Origin: Planctomycetota bacterium
GTDB lineage: Bacteria > Planctomycetota > J058 > JAJDCP01
NCBI GenBank assembly: GCA_029260765.1
Contig: JAJDCP010000122.1
Coordinates: forward strand, 1-64,000
Reading direction: 5' to 3'
DNA length: 64,000 bases
Part shown: positions 1-9,995 of the stretch, piece after piece
How positions within the stretch are numbered: position 1 is the stretch's first letter
How the letters are laid out: each line of letters begins with the position of its first letter
Made by a program: the position numbers and the translations under genes
Notes under the pieces: model-generated
The model's database searches: none
What the model was told of the DNA's origin: nothing
What the model saw: the letters and a program-made list of their open reading frames with translations, nothing else

Positions 1-76
1 GTGTCAAACCCCCCGCCCCTACAGGAAGAATCGGCTAACACTCGGCAAGACTTGAGGGTTGATCAACAGACCCTGG
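1..76. other. Left edge, no gene identified
   Basis: The first 76 bases show no supported gene. Bases about 6 to 21 contain a C-rich stretch resembling the inner right part of the inverted-repeat element at 48988..49119, but the similarity is too short to call a copy. Confidence 0.5.
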
Positions 77-478
77 TCAACCTCCGCTGATCACCCCGAG
101 CAGGACCAGCGCACCGAAGACCAGGCTGATCAAGAGCATCAGGCCATTGAGGACCAGACCTGCCACGCCCGAGCCCTTGTTGCGGGTGCCGGATTGCACG
201 TGCAAGAACCCGAACACCAGCCCGAGCAGATTCGGCACCATCCCCAGCAGGGCCCCCGCGCCTCCCCCTGCCACGACCAAGAGCACCAGGATGATCCCGC
301 TCATTCCCGCCTGCCCGGCCTGCTGCTGCCCGGCCTCGACGAAGAACCAGATTCCCCCGCCGGCGCAGCCGAGCACAAGCAGCAGGCATGCCCCCGCGAA
401 GCACCACAGCGAGCGCGCGCCCCAGGGAGATGCGGGCGCCGGCTGCTGCCAAGGACTCCCAGCAGGTGGATAGTGCAT
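77..478 (-). CDS. Small multi-pass membrane protein (DUF4190-like)
   Basis: A 133-residue protein with a Pro-rich N-terminus (about 1-20) followed by hydrophobic segments near 24-46, 59-95 and 105-130. The Gly-rich hydrophobic motif GSGVAGLVLNGLMLL resembles DUF4190-type small membrane proteins, whose role is unknown. The start at 478 is preferred over an upstream ATG because GAGG lies about 9 bases before it and it begins just after the sigma factor stop at 489. The spacing indicates an operon with that ECF sigma factor, so the protein may be a membrane partner or target of it; this is inference. It has no zinc-binding anti-sigma motif. Confidence 0.7.
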   Translation of the reverse strand: MHYPPAGSPWQQPAPASPWGARSLWCFAGACLLLVLGCAGGGIWFFVEAGQQQAGQAGMSGIILVLLVVAGGGAGALLGMVPNLLGLVFGFLHVQSGTRNKGSGVAGLVLNGLMLLISLVFGALVLLGVISGG

Positions 479-488
479 AGCTATTTCC

Positions 489-1052
489 TCAAGCCTCGAA
501 ATGCCGCAAGACGCGGGCAAGTGCCTGGCGGGCGCGCACCAGCCGCGACTCTACCGCCGACTCAGTGGTCTCGAGCAGTTCAGCCATCTCCTTGTAGCTC
601 CTGCCCTGCAGGTACTTCATCGCCAGCACTGTGCGCTGGCCTTCGGGCAGACTGGCGATGGCCTCGCGCAACACCCTTTGGCGGTCGGCGCTCTCGAGTC
701 GGGCTTCGGGGCCGGGCTCCGGATCGGGGAGCTGGATATCTCCCTCGGCCGTTGTCAACGACGACTCCCGCTTGGAATCGCGCTTGCGCAGCGCATCGAT
801 GGCAGTGCGCCGCACGATGCCCATCAGCCAAGGCCGAAAGCGGTCGTGTTGGTCGAGGCTGGTCAGATTCCGGTAGGCCTTGACGAAGCTGTCCTGCACG
901 ACGTCCTCGGCCGCATGGAAATCACCCATGAAGCCGTAGGCGACGCTGCCCGCCAGCTTTATGTAACGCCGCATCAGGTGCGCGTAGCTGTCTGTCTCGC
1001 CGCCGAGCACCTTGCGGATCAACTCAGCGTCGTGGCCCTTGTCGTGGGGCAT
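489..1052 (-). CDS. RNA polymerase sigma factor, ECF subfamily
   Basis: A 187-residue ECF sigma-70 factor that would direct RNA polymerase to a specific promoter set. Region 2 is visible at about residues 25-95 (AEDVVQDSFVKAYRNL, then FRPWLMGIVRRTAIDALRKR), followed by an acidic linker (about 98-120). Region 4 covers about 125-185 (LPEGQRTVLAMKYLQGRSYKEMAELL and ESRLVRARQALARVL, split here as two motifs). Length is typical. The ATG at 1052 has GGAGG about 7 bases upstream. The small membrane protein at 77..478 follows after 10 bases. No classical anti-sigma gene adjoins it. Confidence 0.9.
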   Translation of the reverse strand: MPHDKGHDAELIRKVLGGETDSYAHLMRRYIKLAGSVAYGFMGDFHAAEDVVQDSFVKAYRNLTSLDQHDRFRPWLMGIVRRTAIDALRKRDSKRESSLTTAEGDIQLPDPEPGPEARLESADRQRVLREAIASLPEGQRTVLAMKYLQGRSYKEMAELLETTESAVESRLVRARQALARVLRHFEA

Positions 1053-1076
1053 CCACCGCCTCCGGCAGGTTTGAGC

Positions 1077-1958
1077 CTACTCAGCGCTGAGGCAATCGAA
1101 GACGATGCCCGTCCAGACATCCGGCTTCATGAAGCCCTGGCCCCAGATTTCGTCCAGATCGCGGGTGGGCTGGGCGGCGATCACCAGGTCGCGGCTCTTC
1201 CCTTCGGCGATCAGCGCGCCCACTCTGGCGCTGACAGTCTCGAGCATCGCCACATACGCTTCCAGGGCCGCTTTGTCGGCCAACGGGCCGTGCCCGGGAA
1301 TCACCTGGGTGTCGGCATCGATGCGCTCAAGAATCTGCCGGCCGGCGCGGATGACGCCGCGGATGTTGCCGCCCGAGGAGGTGTCGATGAACGGGTACAT
1401 GCCGTTGAAGAAAGTGTCCCCCATGTGTACGACATTGCCCGCTTTGAAGTGCACGATCGCGTCCCCGTCCGTGTGCGCAGAGGAGACATGAAAGACCTCG
1501 ATGGTTTCACCATTGAGATGGAAGCTGAGATTCTCTGTGAAGGTCACAATCGGCAGAGCCGCCTGCGGTGCGGCCGGCACTTCTCGTTGGAATGCCTCGA
1601 TGAACTGGTCGCTGCTCAGACGCAGGCGCACATTCTCGTGGGCCACGATCACCGCGCCCGCCTTGCCAAAATTCTCATTCCCGCCGGTATGGTCGAAGTG
1701 CCAATGAGTGTTGACCAGGAAGCGGATGGGCTGGTCACTGAGCTCGGCGATGGCCGCTTGGATCTGGGAGCTCAGGGGGGCGAACTGGTCATCGATCATG
1801 AACACCCCGTCGCTGCCCGCGCAGACACCGATGTTGCCGCCCTGGCCGATCAACATGTAGATGCCCGGAGCCACTTCCTGCGCCTCGATCTGGACCTCGT
1901 CCTGGGCCGGGCAGGCGGCCGCAAGCAACAGACATAGCCACCCTGTCAGATACCGCAT
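1077..1958 (-). CDS. Secreted metallo-beta-lactamase-fold hydrolase
   Basis: A 293-residue metallo-beta-lactamase superfamily protein with an N-terminal signal peptide (hydrophobic residues 5-17, then ACPAQ, possibly a weak lipobox). The metal-binding signature NTHWHFDHTGGNE is clear at about 85-97. Further ligands are likely in HTDGDA (about 163) and VIPGHGPL (about 225). This secreted subclass hydrolyses varied ester or lactone substrates and includes beta-lactamase-like enzymes, but the substrate cannot be told here. Of two adjacent ATGs, the one at 1958 lies 6 bases after GAGG and the one at 1961 only 3, so 1958 is preferred. The gene has its own unit downstream of the ECF sigma gene start. 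Confidence 0.85.
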   Translation of the reverse strand: MRYLTGWLCLLLAAACPAQDEVQIEAQEVAPGIYMLIGQGGNIGVCAGSDGVFMIDDQFAPLSSQIQAAIAELSDQPIRFLVNTHWHFDHTGGNENFGKAGAVIVAHENVRLRLSSDQFIEAFQREVPAAPQAALPIVTFTENLSFHLNGETIEVFHVSSAHTDGDAIVHFKAGNVVHMGDTFFNGMYPFIDTSSGGNIRGVIRAGRQILERIDADTQVIPGHGPLADKAALEAYVAMLETVSARVGALIAEGKSRDLVIAAQPTRDLDEIWGQGFMKPDVWTGIVFDCLSAE

Positions 1959-2170
1959 CATCGACCTCGCTTTTCGGGCGCACGACGCCCCCATGTGTCA
2001 CCATTGTCGCACGGGCGTGCGGCTTGTCAAAGCGGAGGAGCGGATGGTGAGCGCGCGCTCTCAGGCCCGGGCCTGGGTGCGACACAAGACACGTTGCGGC
2101 GGGGCCCTGAACTGGCTCTGCCCGGCTTGCCGATCTGCCGGGGGTTGCATCCAGAGACTCTCTGGTGTCA

Positions 2171-2239
2171 CCATACGGATCGATCATCTCGTCGGTCATA
2201 GACCGACGCTACAGACGGTTCTCAGCAGATCGAAGGTAT
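2171..2239. repeat. 69-bp dispersed repeat, copy 1 (uninterrupted)
   Basis: This intergenic stretch matches 48957..49162 base for base in length once the element at 48988..49119 and one 5-bp target duplication are removed (69 bp in each). Shared blocks include CTCGTCGGTCATAG (2188-2201) and ACCGACGCTACAG, with scattered substitutions elsewhere. It shows the pre-insertion arrangement of the target (single CATAG at 2197-2201). The remainder of 1959..2317 shows no gene. Confidence 0.75.
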
Positions 2240-2317
2240 CGACCAAGCGTGACCTATCTCAGGAGCTCTGGAGTCCGCGTCTGCGTCCGAATCCCACACC
2301 CGTCCGGCCCGCCCAAC

Positions 2318-2347
2318 AAAAAAAAAGCTCCCCAGCGAGGGGAGCTT
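2318..2347 (-). terminator. Rho-independent terminator of the outer-membrane protein gene
   Basis: A perfect 9-bp stem (AAGCTCCCC at 2325-2333 with GGGGAGCTT at 2339-2347, 5-base loop) is followed on the minus strand by a run of nine T (plus-strand A at 2318-2326). It lies 44 bases beyond the stop of the gene at 2391..4106, in the right orientation. Confidence 0.9.
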
Positions 2348-2390
2348 GGGACTGCGCCCAGGCGCAGCCGGAAGGAAGACTATCGGGCTC

Positions 2391-4106
2391 TCAGAAGCGC
2401 ACGGCAGCCTGGATGCTGGTGCTGAACACCACGTCATCATCCTGGTCGAGGAACCCGTTCGAGCTGATGAACGGGGCGGCGCCACCGGCCACCAGAGCCG
2501 CGGCGGTGCCGGGGTTGATGTGGTCGAGGATCGACAGGGCGCCGCCGTTGCTGAGCGGGTCTTTGTCGAGATCGAAGGCCTCGCCCTGGAAGAGCACGCC
2601 ACACTCGAGCTCGAGCGAGAACTGCTTCCAACGGTAACCAACACCGAAGTCGAGCTCGAGGCCGAGCTCTTTGGTACCGAAGCGCTGCGCGATCGAGTCA
2701 AAACCCATACCGCCGCGCACATCACCAATGGTGATGCTCGGAGCGCCGAGGGCCGCGCCGCCGGTGCCGTCGGTGATCACCAGGGTGCCCGACTCATTGC
2801 GCCGGCCGCGGACGAAGGTGTCGTCGATGGCGCGGGCATACATCAGCGAGACGTAACCGGACAGCGAGTCGTCGTCCATCAGCAGGTCGAACAGCTCGAA
2901 GTGGCCGGTGAGCTTGGCATAGAACGCGTTGGTGATCGCGCCGATGTACTGCTCGAACAGCACAATGTCGATATCGAAGTCCGAGTCCATGGGCAGGGCC
3001 GAAACGCCCTGCGGCACTTCAAGAGTCGCACCACCAGGGGCAGCGACGCCCGCGTTCAGCAGGTCTTTATCGTGAGGGCCGCCAGCGACGCCAATGTCGA
3101 ACCGCACGCCCCACTTCAGCGACTTCTCGTCGCCGAAGGTCATGTCGGCAGACATGGCCCAGTTGAACGCATCGACATCGAGATTCTTGAGCTGGGTACT
3201 GCCCTGCGCGACATCGATCTGACCAGCCACGTACAAAAACTCGGTCTCGGCCGTCAGCTTGCCGCCGCCGAGGTCCATGTCCAACGCACCGTAGAAATCG
3301 AAGAACCAGGCCTGGCTGCTGCCCGTGTCCTGTTCGCGGTAGCCGTCATAGGTACCGATGCGGAAGTTGGCGCCCGAATAGAGGACCGCGAGCACGTACT
3401 CGTTGGCGTTGTCGGTCTGGAAGTCGTTGTTGTTCGTCGCCAGACGCGTATAGAGAGGCGCGATCAGAAGACCTTCGCGGTAGGCGTTGCCTTCTTTTTT
3501 CTTGTCTTCACCGAAGAACAGCACCCAGCGAACGCGGTCAACCGTGTCGCCGAAGTCGTCGCCTTGACCTTCCCACAACCAGTCGAGCTCGTCGCCGCCG
3601 TTGGCGAACAGTCCCATACCCCAGTTGGAGGGCATGCGGCCGAAGTCGATGCGGCCGACAGAAGTCGTGACTTCTGCCCAGACGCGCTCGGCGCGGAAGG
3701 TGTCATCGAACTGAGTCTCGTTGCCCCCGCCAAGCAGCACGCCGTTGGTGGCGTCGTCGGCGTTGAAATCGAGGATCTGTCCGTTGGTGTTGTCACCCAG
3801 GGCGAAGTTGTCCAGGATGCGGAACTGCCCCTTGATGTGGATGTCTTCGACCACCGTCATGTCCATGTTGACCATGAAGCGCTGGTCCATGTACTCAAAG
3901 TTGTCCGAGGTGTCCCCGAAGAACTGATTGCTGGGCTGGTTCCCGTCTCGTTTGCTGCGCTGCTGTTCATGCGTGTAGCGCATACGGAATCGGTAGTAGC
4001 CATCCCACGTCAGCTTGATGGGGATCTCTTCCTCGGTTTCTTCCTGGCCCGATGCGAACATCGGGACTGCGAGAAACGCGAGGAGAACGGCCAGGTTCTT
4101 TCTCAT
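2391..4106 (-). CDS. Outer-membrane beta-barrel protein (porin-like)
   Basis: A 571-residue exported protein with a signal peptide (MRKNLAVLLAFLAVPMFASG, residues 1-20). The mature part is rich in alternating aromatic/polar strands typical of large barrels, opening with a YYRFRMRYTHEQQ strand. It ends in TSIQAAVRF, and the C-terminal Phe is the usual recognition signal for the BAM complex, implying a Gram-negative outer membrane. No named porin family is certain; alginate-export-like or TIGR04551-like barrels are candidates. The start at 4106 is chosen because a GGGGGA stretch lies 9 bases upstream and it gives a clean signal peptide. The gene is single, with its own terminator at 2318..2347. 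Confidence 0.8.
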   Translation of the reverse strand: MRKNLAVLLAFLAVPMFASGQEETEEEIPIKLTWDGYYRFRMRYTHEQQRSKRDGNQPSNQFFGDTSDNFEYMDQRFMVNMDMTVVEDIHIKGQFRILDNFALGDNTNGQILDFNADDATNGVLLGGGNETQFDDTFRAERVWAEVTTSVGRIDFGRMPSNWGMGLFANGGDELDWLWEGQGDDFGDTVDRVRWVLFFGEDKKKEGNAYREGLLIAPLYTRLATNNNDFQTDNANEYVLAVLYSGANFRIGTYDGYREQDTGSSQAWFFDFYGALDMDLGGGKLTAETEFLYVAGQIDVAQGSTQLKNLDVDAFNWAMSADMTFGDEKSLKWGVRFDIGVAGGPHDKDLLNAGVAAPGGATLEVPQGVSALPMDSDFDIDIVLFEQYIGAITNAFYAKLTGHFELFDLLMDDDSLSGYVSLMYARAIDDTFVRGRRNESGTLVITDGTGGAALGAPSITIGDVRGGMGFDSIAQRFGTKELGLELDFGVGYRWKQFSLELECGVLFQGEAFDLDKDPLSNGGALSILDHINPGTAAALVAGGAAPFISSNGFLDQDDDVVFSTSIQAAVRF

Positions 4107-4317
4107 CGAGTTCATTCCCCCATATGTGCCGCGGGCGTTTGGCGGCAAGGGCCAAACATTTAGGGGTCGCTGTACCGGCTGGAACTCGATTCCAGAACCG
4201 GGCGAACCGCGGCGAAGTTGCTGATCCCTGCGTGGGGCCGATTAAATCGTGCTTGACCCCGGAAGCAAGGATTTCTTGCCCTCTTTTTTATCGGTGCTTT
4301 GACTTGAGGACTTTCGC

Positions 4318-4362
4318 AAAAAAACCGAAACCCCTGCTGTGTCGCGCCTTGTCGCACAGCAG
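4318..4362 (-). terminator. Probable terminator of the glycosyltransferase gene
   Basis: On the minus strand an 8-bp stem (CTGCTGTG/CACAGCAG, arms at 4355-4362 and 4334-4341) is followed by a run of seven T (plus A at 4318-4324) after a short spacer. A second 7-bp GC hairpin sits just upstream (about 4363-4381). It lies downstream of the gene ending at 4400. The rest of 4107..4399 shows no gene. Confidence 0.6.
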
Positions 4363-4399
4363 GCCGGGCGCGGGGCCCGGCACAGGCGAGAGCCGGAGT

Positions 4400-6124
4400 C
4401 TAAGCGCCCGGTACTCCGAGCTGAAGAAAAAGCGCAGAAAGCTCTCGGGCGCGGGCCTGCAAACTGTATTCCCGCAGGACTTTCGCGCGCGCTGCCGTGC
4501 CCAGACGCTCCCGCAACGCTGGATCAGAGATCAACCTGCTCAAGAGCATGAACCAGTCATCCGCACTGCCAGCGATGCAGCCATCGACGTTGTGCTCGAT
4601 CGCGTGGGCGAAGGCTTGCGTGTTGCTTGCCACGGTAGGTACGGCCACCAGCGCAGCCTCGAGGAACTTCAACTCACTCTTGGCGTGGCAGAAGTCATGC
4701 TCGACATCCAACGGCGCCAGGTTGAGTGAGAATCCCCGCAAGAGCCGCGGCAAAGCGCTCCAATGCACGAACGGCAGGCGACGGATCCGAGCACGGTACG
4801 AAGCAAGCCGCGGTCCCGGCTGCAGGTGCCCGACCAGGTGCAGCTGTACCGCCGGGAAACGCGCCAGAATCCGCGCCAGTGCCGGCTCAGCCTGGGCGAA
4901 ATCGCGGTCGTGGGTAGGCGTGCCACTGGCATAGCCGATCACCGGCCGGGGTCCGCGCGCACGACGTTCAGCCAACGCCAGCTCGGCGGCGCGACGCATC
5001 GCCTCAGAGAAACCATTGCGCAACACGTGAGCCTTCACGCCCATGCGTTCGATGCGTGCCTGCAAGAACGCCGTGGTGCACAAGGCCGCGTCCGCACAGC
5101 GCAGAGCGGCGTGTTGACGCATCAACTTGTCGCGGTCGACCATGCGCGTGAGTCCAGGAACACCATGGATGGCCAGCTCGGGATCGAACAGGAGGTCGTC
5201 GGTCTCGAACAGGACCGGGATGCCGCTGGGCCGCAGGCGGTCCTCGATGAATGCCTTGAGCGCGCCATCCAGAGGTGCTCGCTGCAAGATCACCAGGTCG
5301 AACAGCTCGGCCAACGCACGCCCATGGCTGGCCACCAGTGGTGTCGGCCAGTCGAGCAGCTCGCCGTGGCCCCCCAGCCGCGCGAGGCTCTCGATCAAGT
5401 GCGCACAACGGTAGCGCCGCGAATCGCCTCCACAGCCACTGAGAATCAAGACCCGAGGGCGGCCGGCCGCGCGCAGCGCCTCCACCTCGAAGGGCAGCTG
5501 CGCGGGCACGCCTCCCAGGCGCTTTGCCAGACGCCGGCTGGCGAAGTGGATCCAACGCTGCCGCAGGCTGCCCTCGGGCAGCAACAGATGCCGCCGCTCG
5601 CGGACAAAACTGAGCAGCCGCCAGGCATCGGTGCCTGTCATTTCTTGCAGCTGCGCCCGGAGCTCCGCGGCCTCAGCCCTCGCGGACTCGAGACTGTGCT
5701 CCCGCTCCAGCAGCGATTGTTGCAGCGTGTGGGTCTGCTGGCGCTGCTCGAGCAGCCCCGCCCCCAGCTCGATCACCGCTTCGGGAGAGGGTGCCCCTGG
5801 CCGCACCACGACCACCCCACAGCGAACGCTCAAACGCTCGGCGCTCGGCCACCAGCCCCGCGCTTGCAGCGCCTGCAGAGCGGGGCGGGTATCCTGCCCG
5901 GCGGCCAGCAAAAGCCCCCGACCCTCAGCGGGCAACGCGGCCAATTCCTGCTGGCCATCCCAGACAAAAAAGTCTGCCTCGGCGGCGGCTCCCATCTGCA
6001 TCCCGAGCTCGGCCAGCACCGGCTGCAGGGCGAGGGCGCGCTCCCCCCACAACAGCACGACGCCCGGTGCCCAGCGTTCATGCAGCTCACGCCCGAGATG
6101 CTGTAGAACAGGGTCATCGGTCAC
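4400..6124 (-). CDS. Glycosyltransferase, GT4/GT1-like, with N-terminal extension
   Basis: A 574-residue protein. Residues about 1-150 resemble a nucleotide-handling or regulatory module with a heptad-like stretch (about 130-165, LLEQRQQTHTLQQSLLERE). Residues about 225-574 look like a GT-B glycosyltransferase: VLILSGCGGDSRRYRC near the N-lobe start, VLFETDDLLFD, RPVIGYASGTPTHDRDF at the C-lobe start, and SELKFLEAALVAVPTVAS followed by the NVDG region, where GT4 enzymes bind the sugar nucleotide. It probably adds a sugar to a cell-surface glycan in the cytoplasm. It starts 3 bases after the stop of the MaoC-like gene, so the two are likely cotranscribed. Acceptor and donor are unknown. Confidence 0.75.
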   Translation of the reverse strand: MTDDPVLQHLGRELHERWAPGVVLLWGERALALQPVLAELGMQMGAAAEADFFVWDGQQELAALPAEGRGLLLAAGQDTRPALQALQARGWWPSAERLSVRCGVVVVRPGAPSPEAVIELGAGLLEQRQQTHTLQQSLLEREHSLESARAEAAELRAQLQEMTGTDAWRLLSFVRERRHLLLPEGSLRQRWIHFASRRLAKRLGGVPAQLPFEVEALRAAGRPRVLILSGCGGDSRRYRCAHLIESLARLGGHGELLDWPTPLVASHGRALAELFDLVILQRAPLDGALKAFIEDRLRPSGIPVLFETDDLLFDPELAIHGVPGLTRMVDRDKLMRQHAALRCADAALCTTAFLQARIERMGVKAHVLRNGFSEAMRRAAELALAERRARGPRPVIGYASGTPTHDRDFAQAEPALARILARFPAVQLHLVGHLQPGPRLASYRARIRRLPFVHWSALPRLLRGFSLNLAPLDVEHDFCHAKSELKFLEAALVAVPTVASNTQAFAHAIEHNVDGCIAGSADDWFMLLSRLISDPALRERLGTAARAKVLREYSLQARARELSALFLQLGVPGA

Positions 6125-6127
6125 AGC

Positions 6128-7171
<1,044 letters not shown>

Positions 7172-7281
7172 GTCTACCTCCCAATGCTGCTGTGACCCGA
7201 AGTTTAGCGGCCAGAGCTGGGGGTGTCCAGCGGACCAGAGGGTCATTGCCGGCGCATGCGCAGGCCGGTACACTTCCCGCC

Positions 7282-8319
7282 ATGGAAAAGTCAGCAGTGC
7301 TGCTCGTAAACCTCGGTTCTCCGGAATCCCCCAGCGTCAAAGATGTGCGTGCCTACCTGCGCGAGTTCCTGAGCGACCCCCTGGTGATTGACGCTCCCTG
7401 GTTGGTTCGTGTCCTGCTGCTGTACGGCTATATCCTGCCGTTTCGGCCCAAGACCTCGGCCCACGCCTACCAACAGATCTGGAGCCCCGCAGGCTCTCCG
7501 CTGATCGTCCACTCGCGGGCGCTTGCTGATGCCCTGACTGCGCGCCTCGAGCTGCCCGTCGAGCTCGCGATGCGCTATGGCAAGCCTGGCATCATGCAAG
7601 CCACCGACAACCTTCTGCGGCAGGATGTGCGGGAGATCTTTCTGATTCCCCTGTACCCGCACTACGCGATGTCGAGTTATGAGACCGTGGTGCGCGAGGT
7701 CCAACGCTGTTTGGCAGATCGTGCAACTCTGCGCATCCAGCCTCCGTTCTACGCTGAGCCGAGCTACCTGAAATCGCTGGCGGATGTATGCCGGCCGCAG
7801 CTCGAGCAGCCCTATGACCTGCTGCTGGTCAGCTTCCATGGCATCCCCGAGCATCAAGTGCGCAAGCGCGACCCCTCGGGCTGCTACTGCCTCAACCTGC
7901 CTGGCTGCTGCGAGCAACCCCAGCCCGCGCGTGAGCTCTGCTACCGAGCCCAATGCTTGGCGACCGCGGCGGGTCTGGCGGAACAGCTCGGGCTCGAACG
8001 CAGTGGTTGGCGGGTCTCCTTCCAGTCACGCCTCGGGCGGCGGCCCTGGCTGAAACCCTATACGGACCTGCTGCTGGCCGAGCTCCCCAAACAGGGCATC
8101 CGCCGGCTGCGGGTGGTCTGCCCATCCTTCGTTTCAGACTGCCTCGAGACCCTCGAGGAGATCCATATCCGCGGCCGCGAGACCTTCCTGGCCGCCGGAG
8201 GGGAGAGCTTTGAGGCCATCCCCTGCCTCAACGAGCACCCGCCCTGGATCGACACGTTGGTGGAATTCGTCGAACGCTGGCAGGCTGCTCCTCCACTGGC
8301 CTTTCCGGATCTCGCCTGA
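7282..8319 (+). CDS. hemH: Ferrochelatase
   Basis: A 345-residue enzyme that inserts ferrous iron into a porphyrin in the last or near-last step of heme synthesis. The N-terminus KSAVLLVNLGSPESP is diagnostic. The catalytic motif SFHGIPEHQVRKRDP (about 193-207) carries the invariant His, and the second conserved region CPSFVSDCLETLEEI holds the invariant Glu (about 273-287). A cluster of cysteines (GCYC, GCC, C) follows the SFHG motif where many bacterial enzymes have C-x-C. Length is normal. The ATG at 7282 is chosen because family homology starts there; a longer reading would run into the divergent gene's leader. It converges with the beta-helix gene 10 bases downstream. Confidence 0.97.
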   Translation: MEKSAVLLVNLGSPESPSVKDVRAYLREFLSDPLVIDAPWLVRVLLLYGYILPFRPKTSAHAYQQIWSPAGSPLIVHSRALADALTARLELPVELAMRYGKPGIMQATDNLLRQDVREIFLIPLYPHYAMSSYETVVREVQRCLADRATLRIQPPFYAEPSYLKSLADVCRPQLEQPYDLLLVSFHGIPEHQVRKRDPSGCYCLNLPGCCEQPQPARELCYRAQCLATAAGLAEQLGLERSGWRVSFQSRLGRRPWLKPYTDLLLAELPKQGIRRLRVVCPSFVSDCLETLEEIHIRGRETFLAAGGESFEAIPCLNEHPPWIDTLVEFVERWQAAPPLAFPDLA

Positions 8320-8329
8320 AACTCCGCTC

Positions 8330-9829
8330 TCAACGCTCGAAACAGCCGCAGTCCGGCGCGGCGCCGGCAGGTCTGGCGTCCCCGTACAGATCTTCGAGCA
8401 GGCCGAGGTCGGCGCCCGAGTCGCGGCCCGCCGAAAGGCTGGTCAGGCTGTAGTCTCCGTTCCCGGAGGAAGCGAACGCCGGTTGCTGGTGGACAGAGCT
8501 GGCAGCCCCTCCACTGAAGGCCTGCCAGGCGGCAAGGTCGTAGCTGGCGCCGCTGTCCTCGTTGGTCGCCAGAGGCCAGGAGTCGACGCTGTACAGGACG
8601 TTGTGGTCGACCTGCAGCCCGGCCATCGCGTCGTTTGTGACCTCGTAGACGCCCCTGCGGCCCCCGACAAAGACGTTGTTGCGGATCTCGTTGCCGGTGC
8701 TGCCGTTGATCACCACAACACAGTGGCGGCCCTCACCGGAACGGAAGACCACGGTGTTGTGCACGACCAGGTTGTTCTTACAGCCGAAGGCCGGGTCGAA
8801 GCCGTCATCCCACATCGCGATGCCCGACGCGAGATTGTCGATCAGCAGGTTGTTCCGTATCACGGTGTTGCGCACCGAGGCCAGGTTGATGCCGGCAGCA
8901 CCGCCGACCCCATTGCGCGCACAGATGTTGCCCTCGACCAGGCAGTCGCTGCTGATGCCATCGCCGGGCAGGGCCGGATCGGCGTTGATCTGGATGCCGC
9001 TGGCATAGTTGTCGTGGCAGTAGTTGCCGCGGATCACCGCGCGGTCGCTGGAGTTGCTGTGGTAGATGCCATGTTCGGTACCGGAGTCGTGGCACTCATT
9101 GCCCAGCAACGTGAGGTCGTCGGCGTAGTCGGTGAAGATCCCCCAGCGGCCGTTGGGGCCGAATTCGCAAGCCTGGATGGTGATGTGGTTGGAGAGGGAT
9201 ACGCGTGCCCCAGAGCGCGGGGCGTTGCGCACCTGAAGCCCGTGCAGCAACACGTAGGAAGCGTTATCGAAGAAGAGCGCATCGCGGCTGTTGTTGCTGC
9301 CGCTCATGCCAATGGCGTCGACGACAGCCGTGCCCTGAGCGCGGAGCAGGATAGGGGCCTGCGCGGTGCCGACGGCGGTGATATGGATCTGGCTGGTCGG
9401 CGTCCAGGTGCCGTCTTCGATCTCGATGATGTCTCCGGGCAGGGCCATGTCGACGGCGTGCTGCAGACTCTGCCAGGGCAGGGCCTGCGTGCCGGGGTTG
9501 TTGTCGTCGCCGCTCGGAGACACCCAGCGGGTGGCAGTGCCGGGCGGGGGTGCGACCAACAGCGGCAGACCGGAGCCGGGGCTGCCATGGGTGGTGTTTC
9601 CCGTGTTCCCCGTGTTTCCCGTGTTCCCCGTGTTTCCCGTGTTTCCCGTGTTTCCCGTGTTCCCCGTGTTTCCCGTGTTTCCCGTGTTCCCCGTGTTTCC
9701 CGTGTTTCCCGTGTTCCCACCGGGCTGGACCCCACCGCCAGGATTCCCCCCTGACGAGCCGCTTGAACCAGATCGGACACATCCCGCGATGCAGAAAAGC
9801 AACGCCACCACCCACACTCGACCGTTCAT
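8330..9829 (-). CDS. Right-handed parallel beta-helix lipoprotein with (Gly-Asn-Thr)n stalk
   Basis: A 499-residue lipoprotein. Signal peptide and lipobox IAGC place acylated Cys at about residue 16. A Ser/Gly stretch and about 13 Gly-Asn-Thr triplets (about 30-75) form a stalk. A DUF1565-like start (VSPSGDDNNPGTQALPWQSL) then leads into beta-helix repeats with recurring I-x-x-N-x-x and GIYHSNSSDRAVIRGN-type rungs (about 150-400). It ends in PDCGCFER, like the terminal motif of many Planctomycetota beta-helix proteins. Such folds usually bind or cleave polysaccharides, but no catalytic residue is assignable. AAGGAG lies 6 bases before the ATG at 9829. A related lipoprotein lies at 49286..50908. 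Confidence 0.85.
   Translation of the reverse strand: MNGRVWVVALLFCIAGCVRSGSSGSSGGNPGGGVQPGGNTGNTGNTGNTGNTGNTGNTGNTGNTGNTGNTGNTGNTGNTTHGSPGSGLPLLVAPPPGTATRWVSPSGDDNNPGTQALPWQSLQHAVDMALPGDIIEIEDGTWTPTSQIHITAVGTAQAPILLRAQGTAVVDAIGMSGSNNSRDALFFDNASYVLLHGLQVRNAPRSGARVSLSNHITIQACEFGPNGRWGIFTDYADDLTLLGNECHDSGTEHGIYHSNSSDRAVIRGNYCHDNYASGIQINADPALPGDGISSDCLVEGNICARNGVGGAAGINLASVRNTVIRNNLLIDNLASGIAMWDDGFDPAFGCKNNLVVHNTVVFRSGEGRHCVVVINGSTGNEIRNNVFVGGRRGVYEVTNDAMAGLQVDHNVLYSVDSWPLATNEDSGASYDLAAWQAFSGGAASSVHQQPAFASSGNGDYSLTSLSAGRDSGADLGLLEDLYGDARPAGAAPDCGCFER
9593..9720 (-). repeat. Coding 9-bp tandem array (Gly-Asn-Thr)n
   Basis: About fourteen 9-base units, varying only at TTC/TCC positions, encode the Gly-Asn-Thr stalk of the beta-helix lipoprotein. 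Variation is mostly synonymous, so the peptide repeat itself appears to be kept. Confidence 0.9.
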
Positions 9830-9995
9830 CGTCGTCTCCTTGCTATCTCCGTCCTTCATTCACTGGAGTGCAAGCGGCCGCACCGATCTGTCAGCCGGTC
9901 ACGATTTTTTTTGCATCCATCTGCTGCTGGAAGTTTTTCCAGACTCCTGACAGATTGCAGGCGGCGCACGCACTTCCCTGTTGAGGAACCGGCGG

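Noticed and set aside
1..60. Another copy of the inverted-repeat element at the window start
   Set aside because: Only a C-rich stretch of about 16 bases matches; the terminal repeat is absent.
501..1937. Long plus-strand open frame (478 codons)
   Set aside because: It runs opposite the ECF sigma factor and the metallo-beta-lactamase-fold gene, has no recognisable domain, and is explained by high GC.
2346..4163. Long plus-strand open frame (605 codons)
   Set aside because: It is the antisense of the outer-membrane protein gene, which has a signal peptide, ribosome site and terminator.
9593..9720. Short tandem repeats as a CRISPR array
   Set aside because: Units are 9 bases with no spacers and encode Gly-Asn-Thr in frame.
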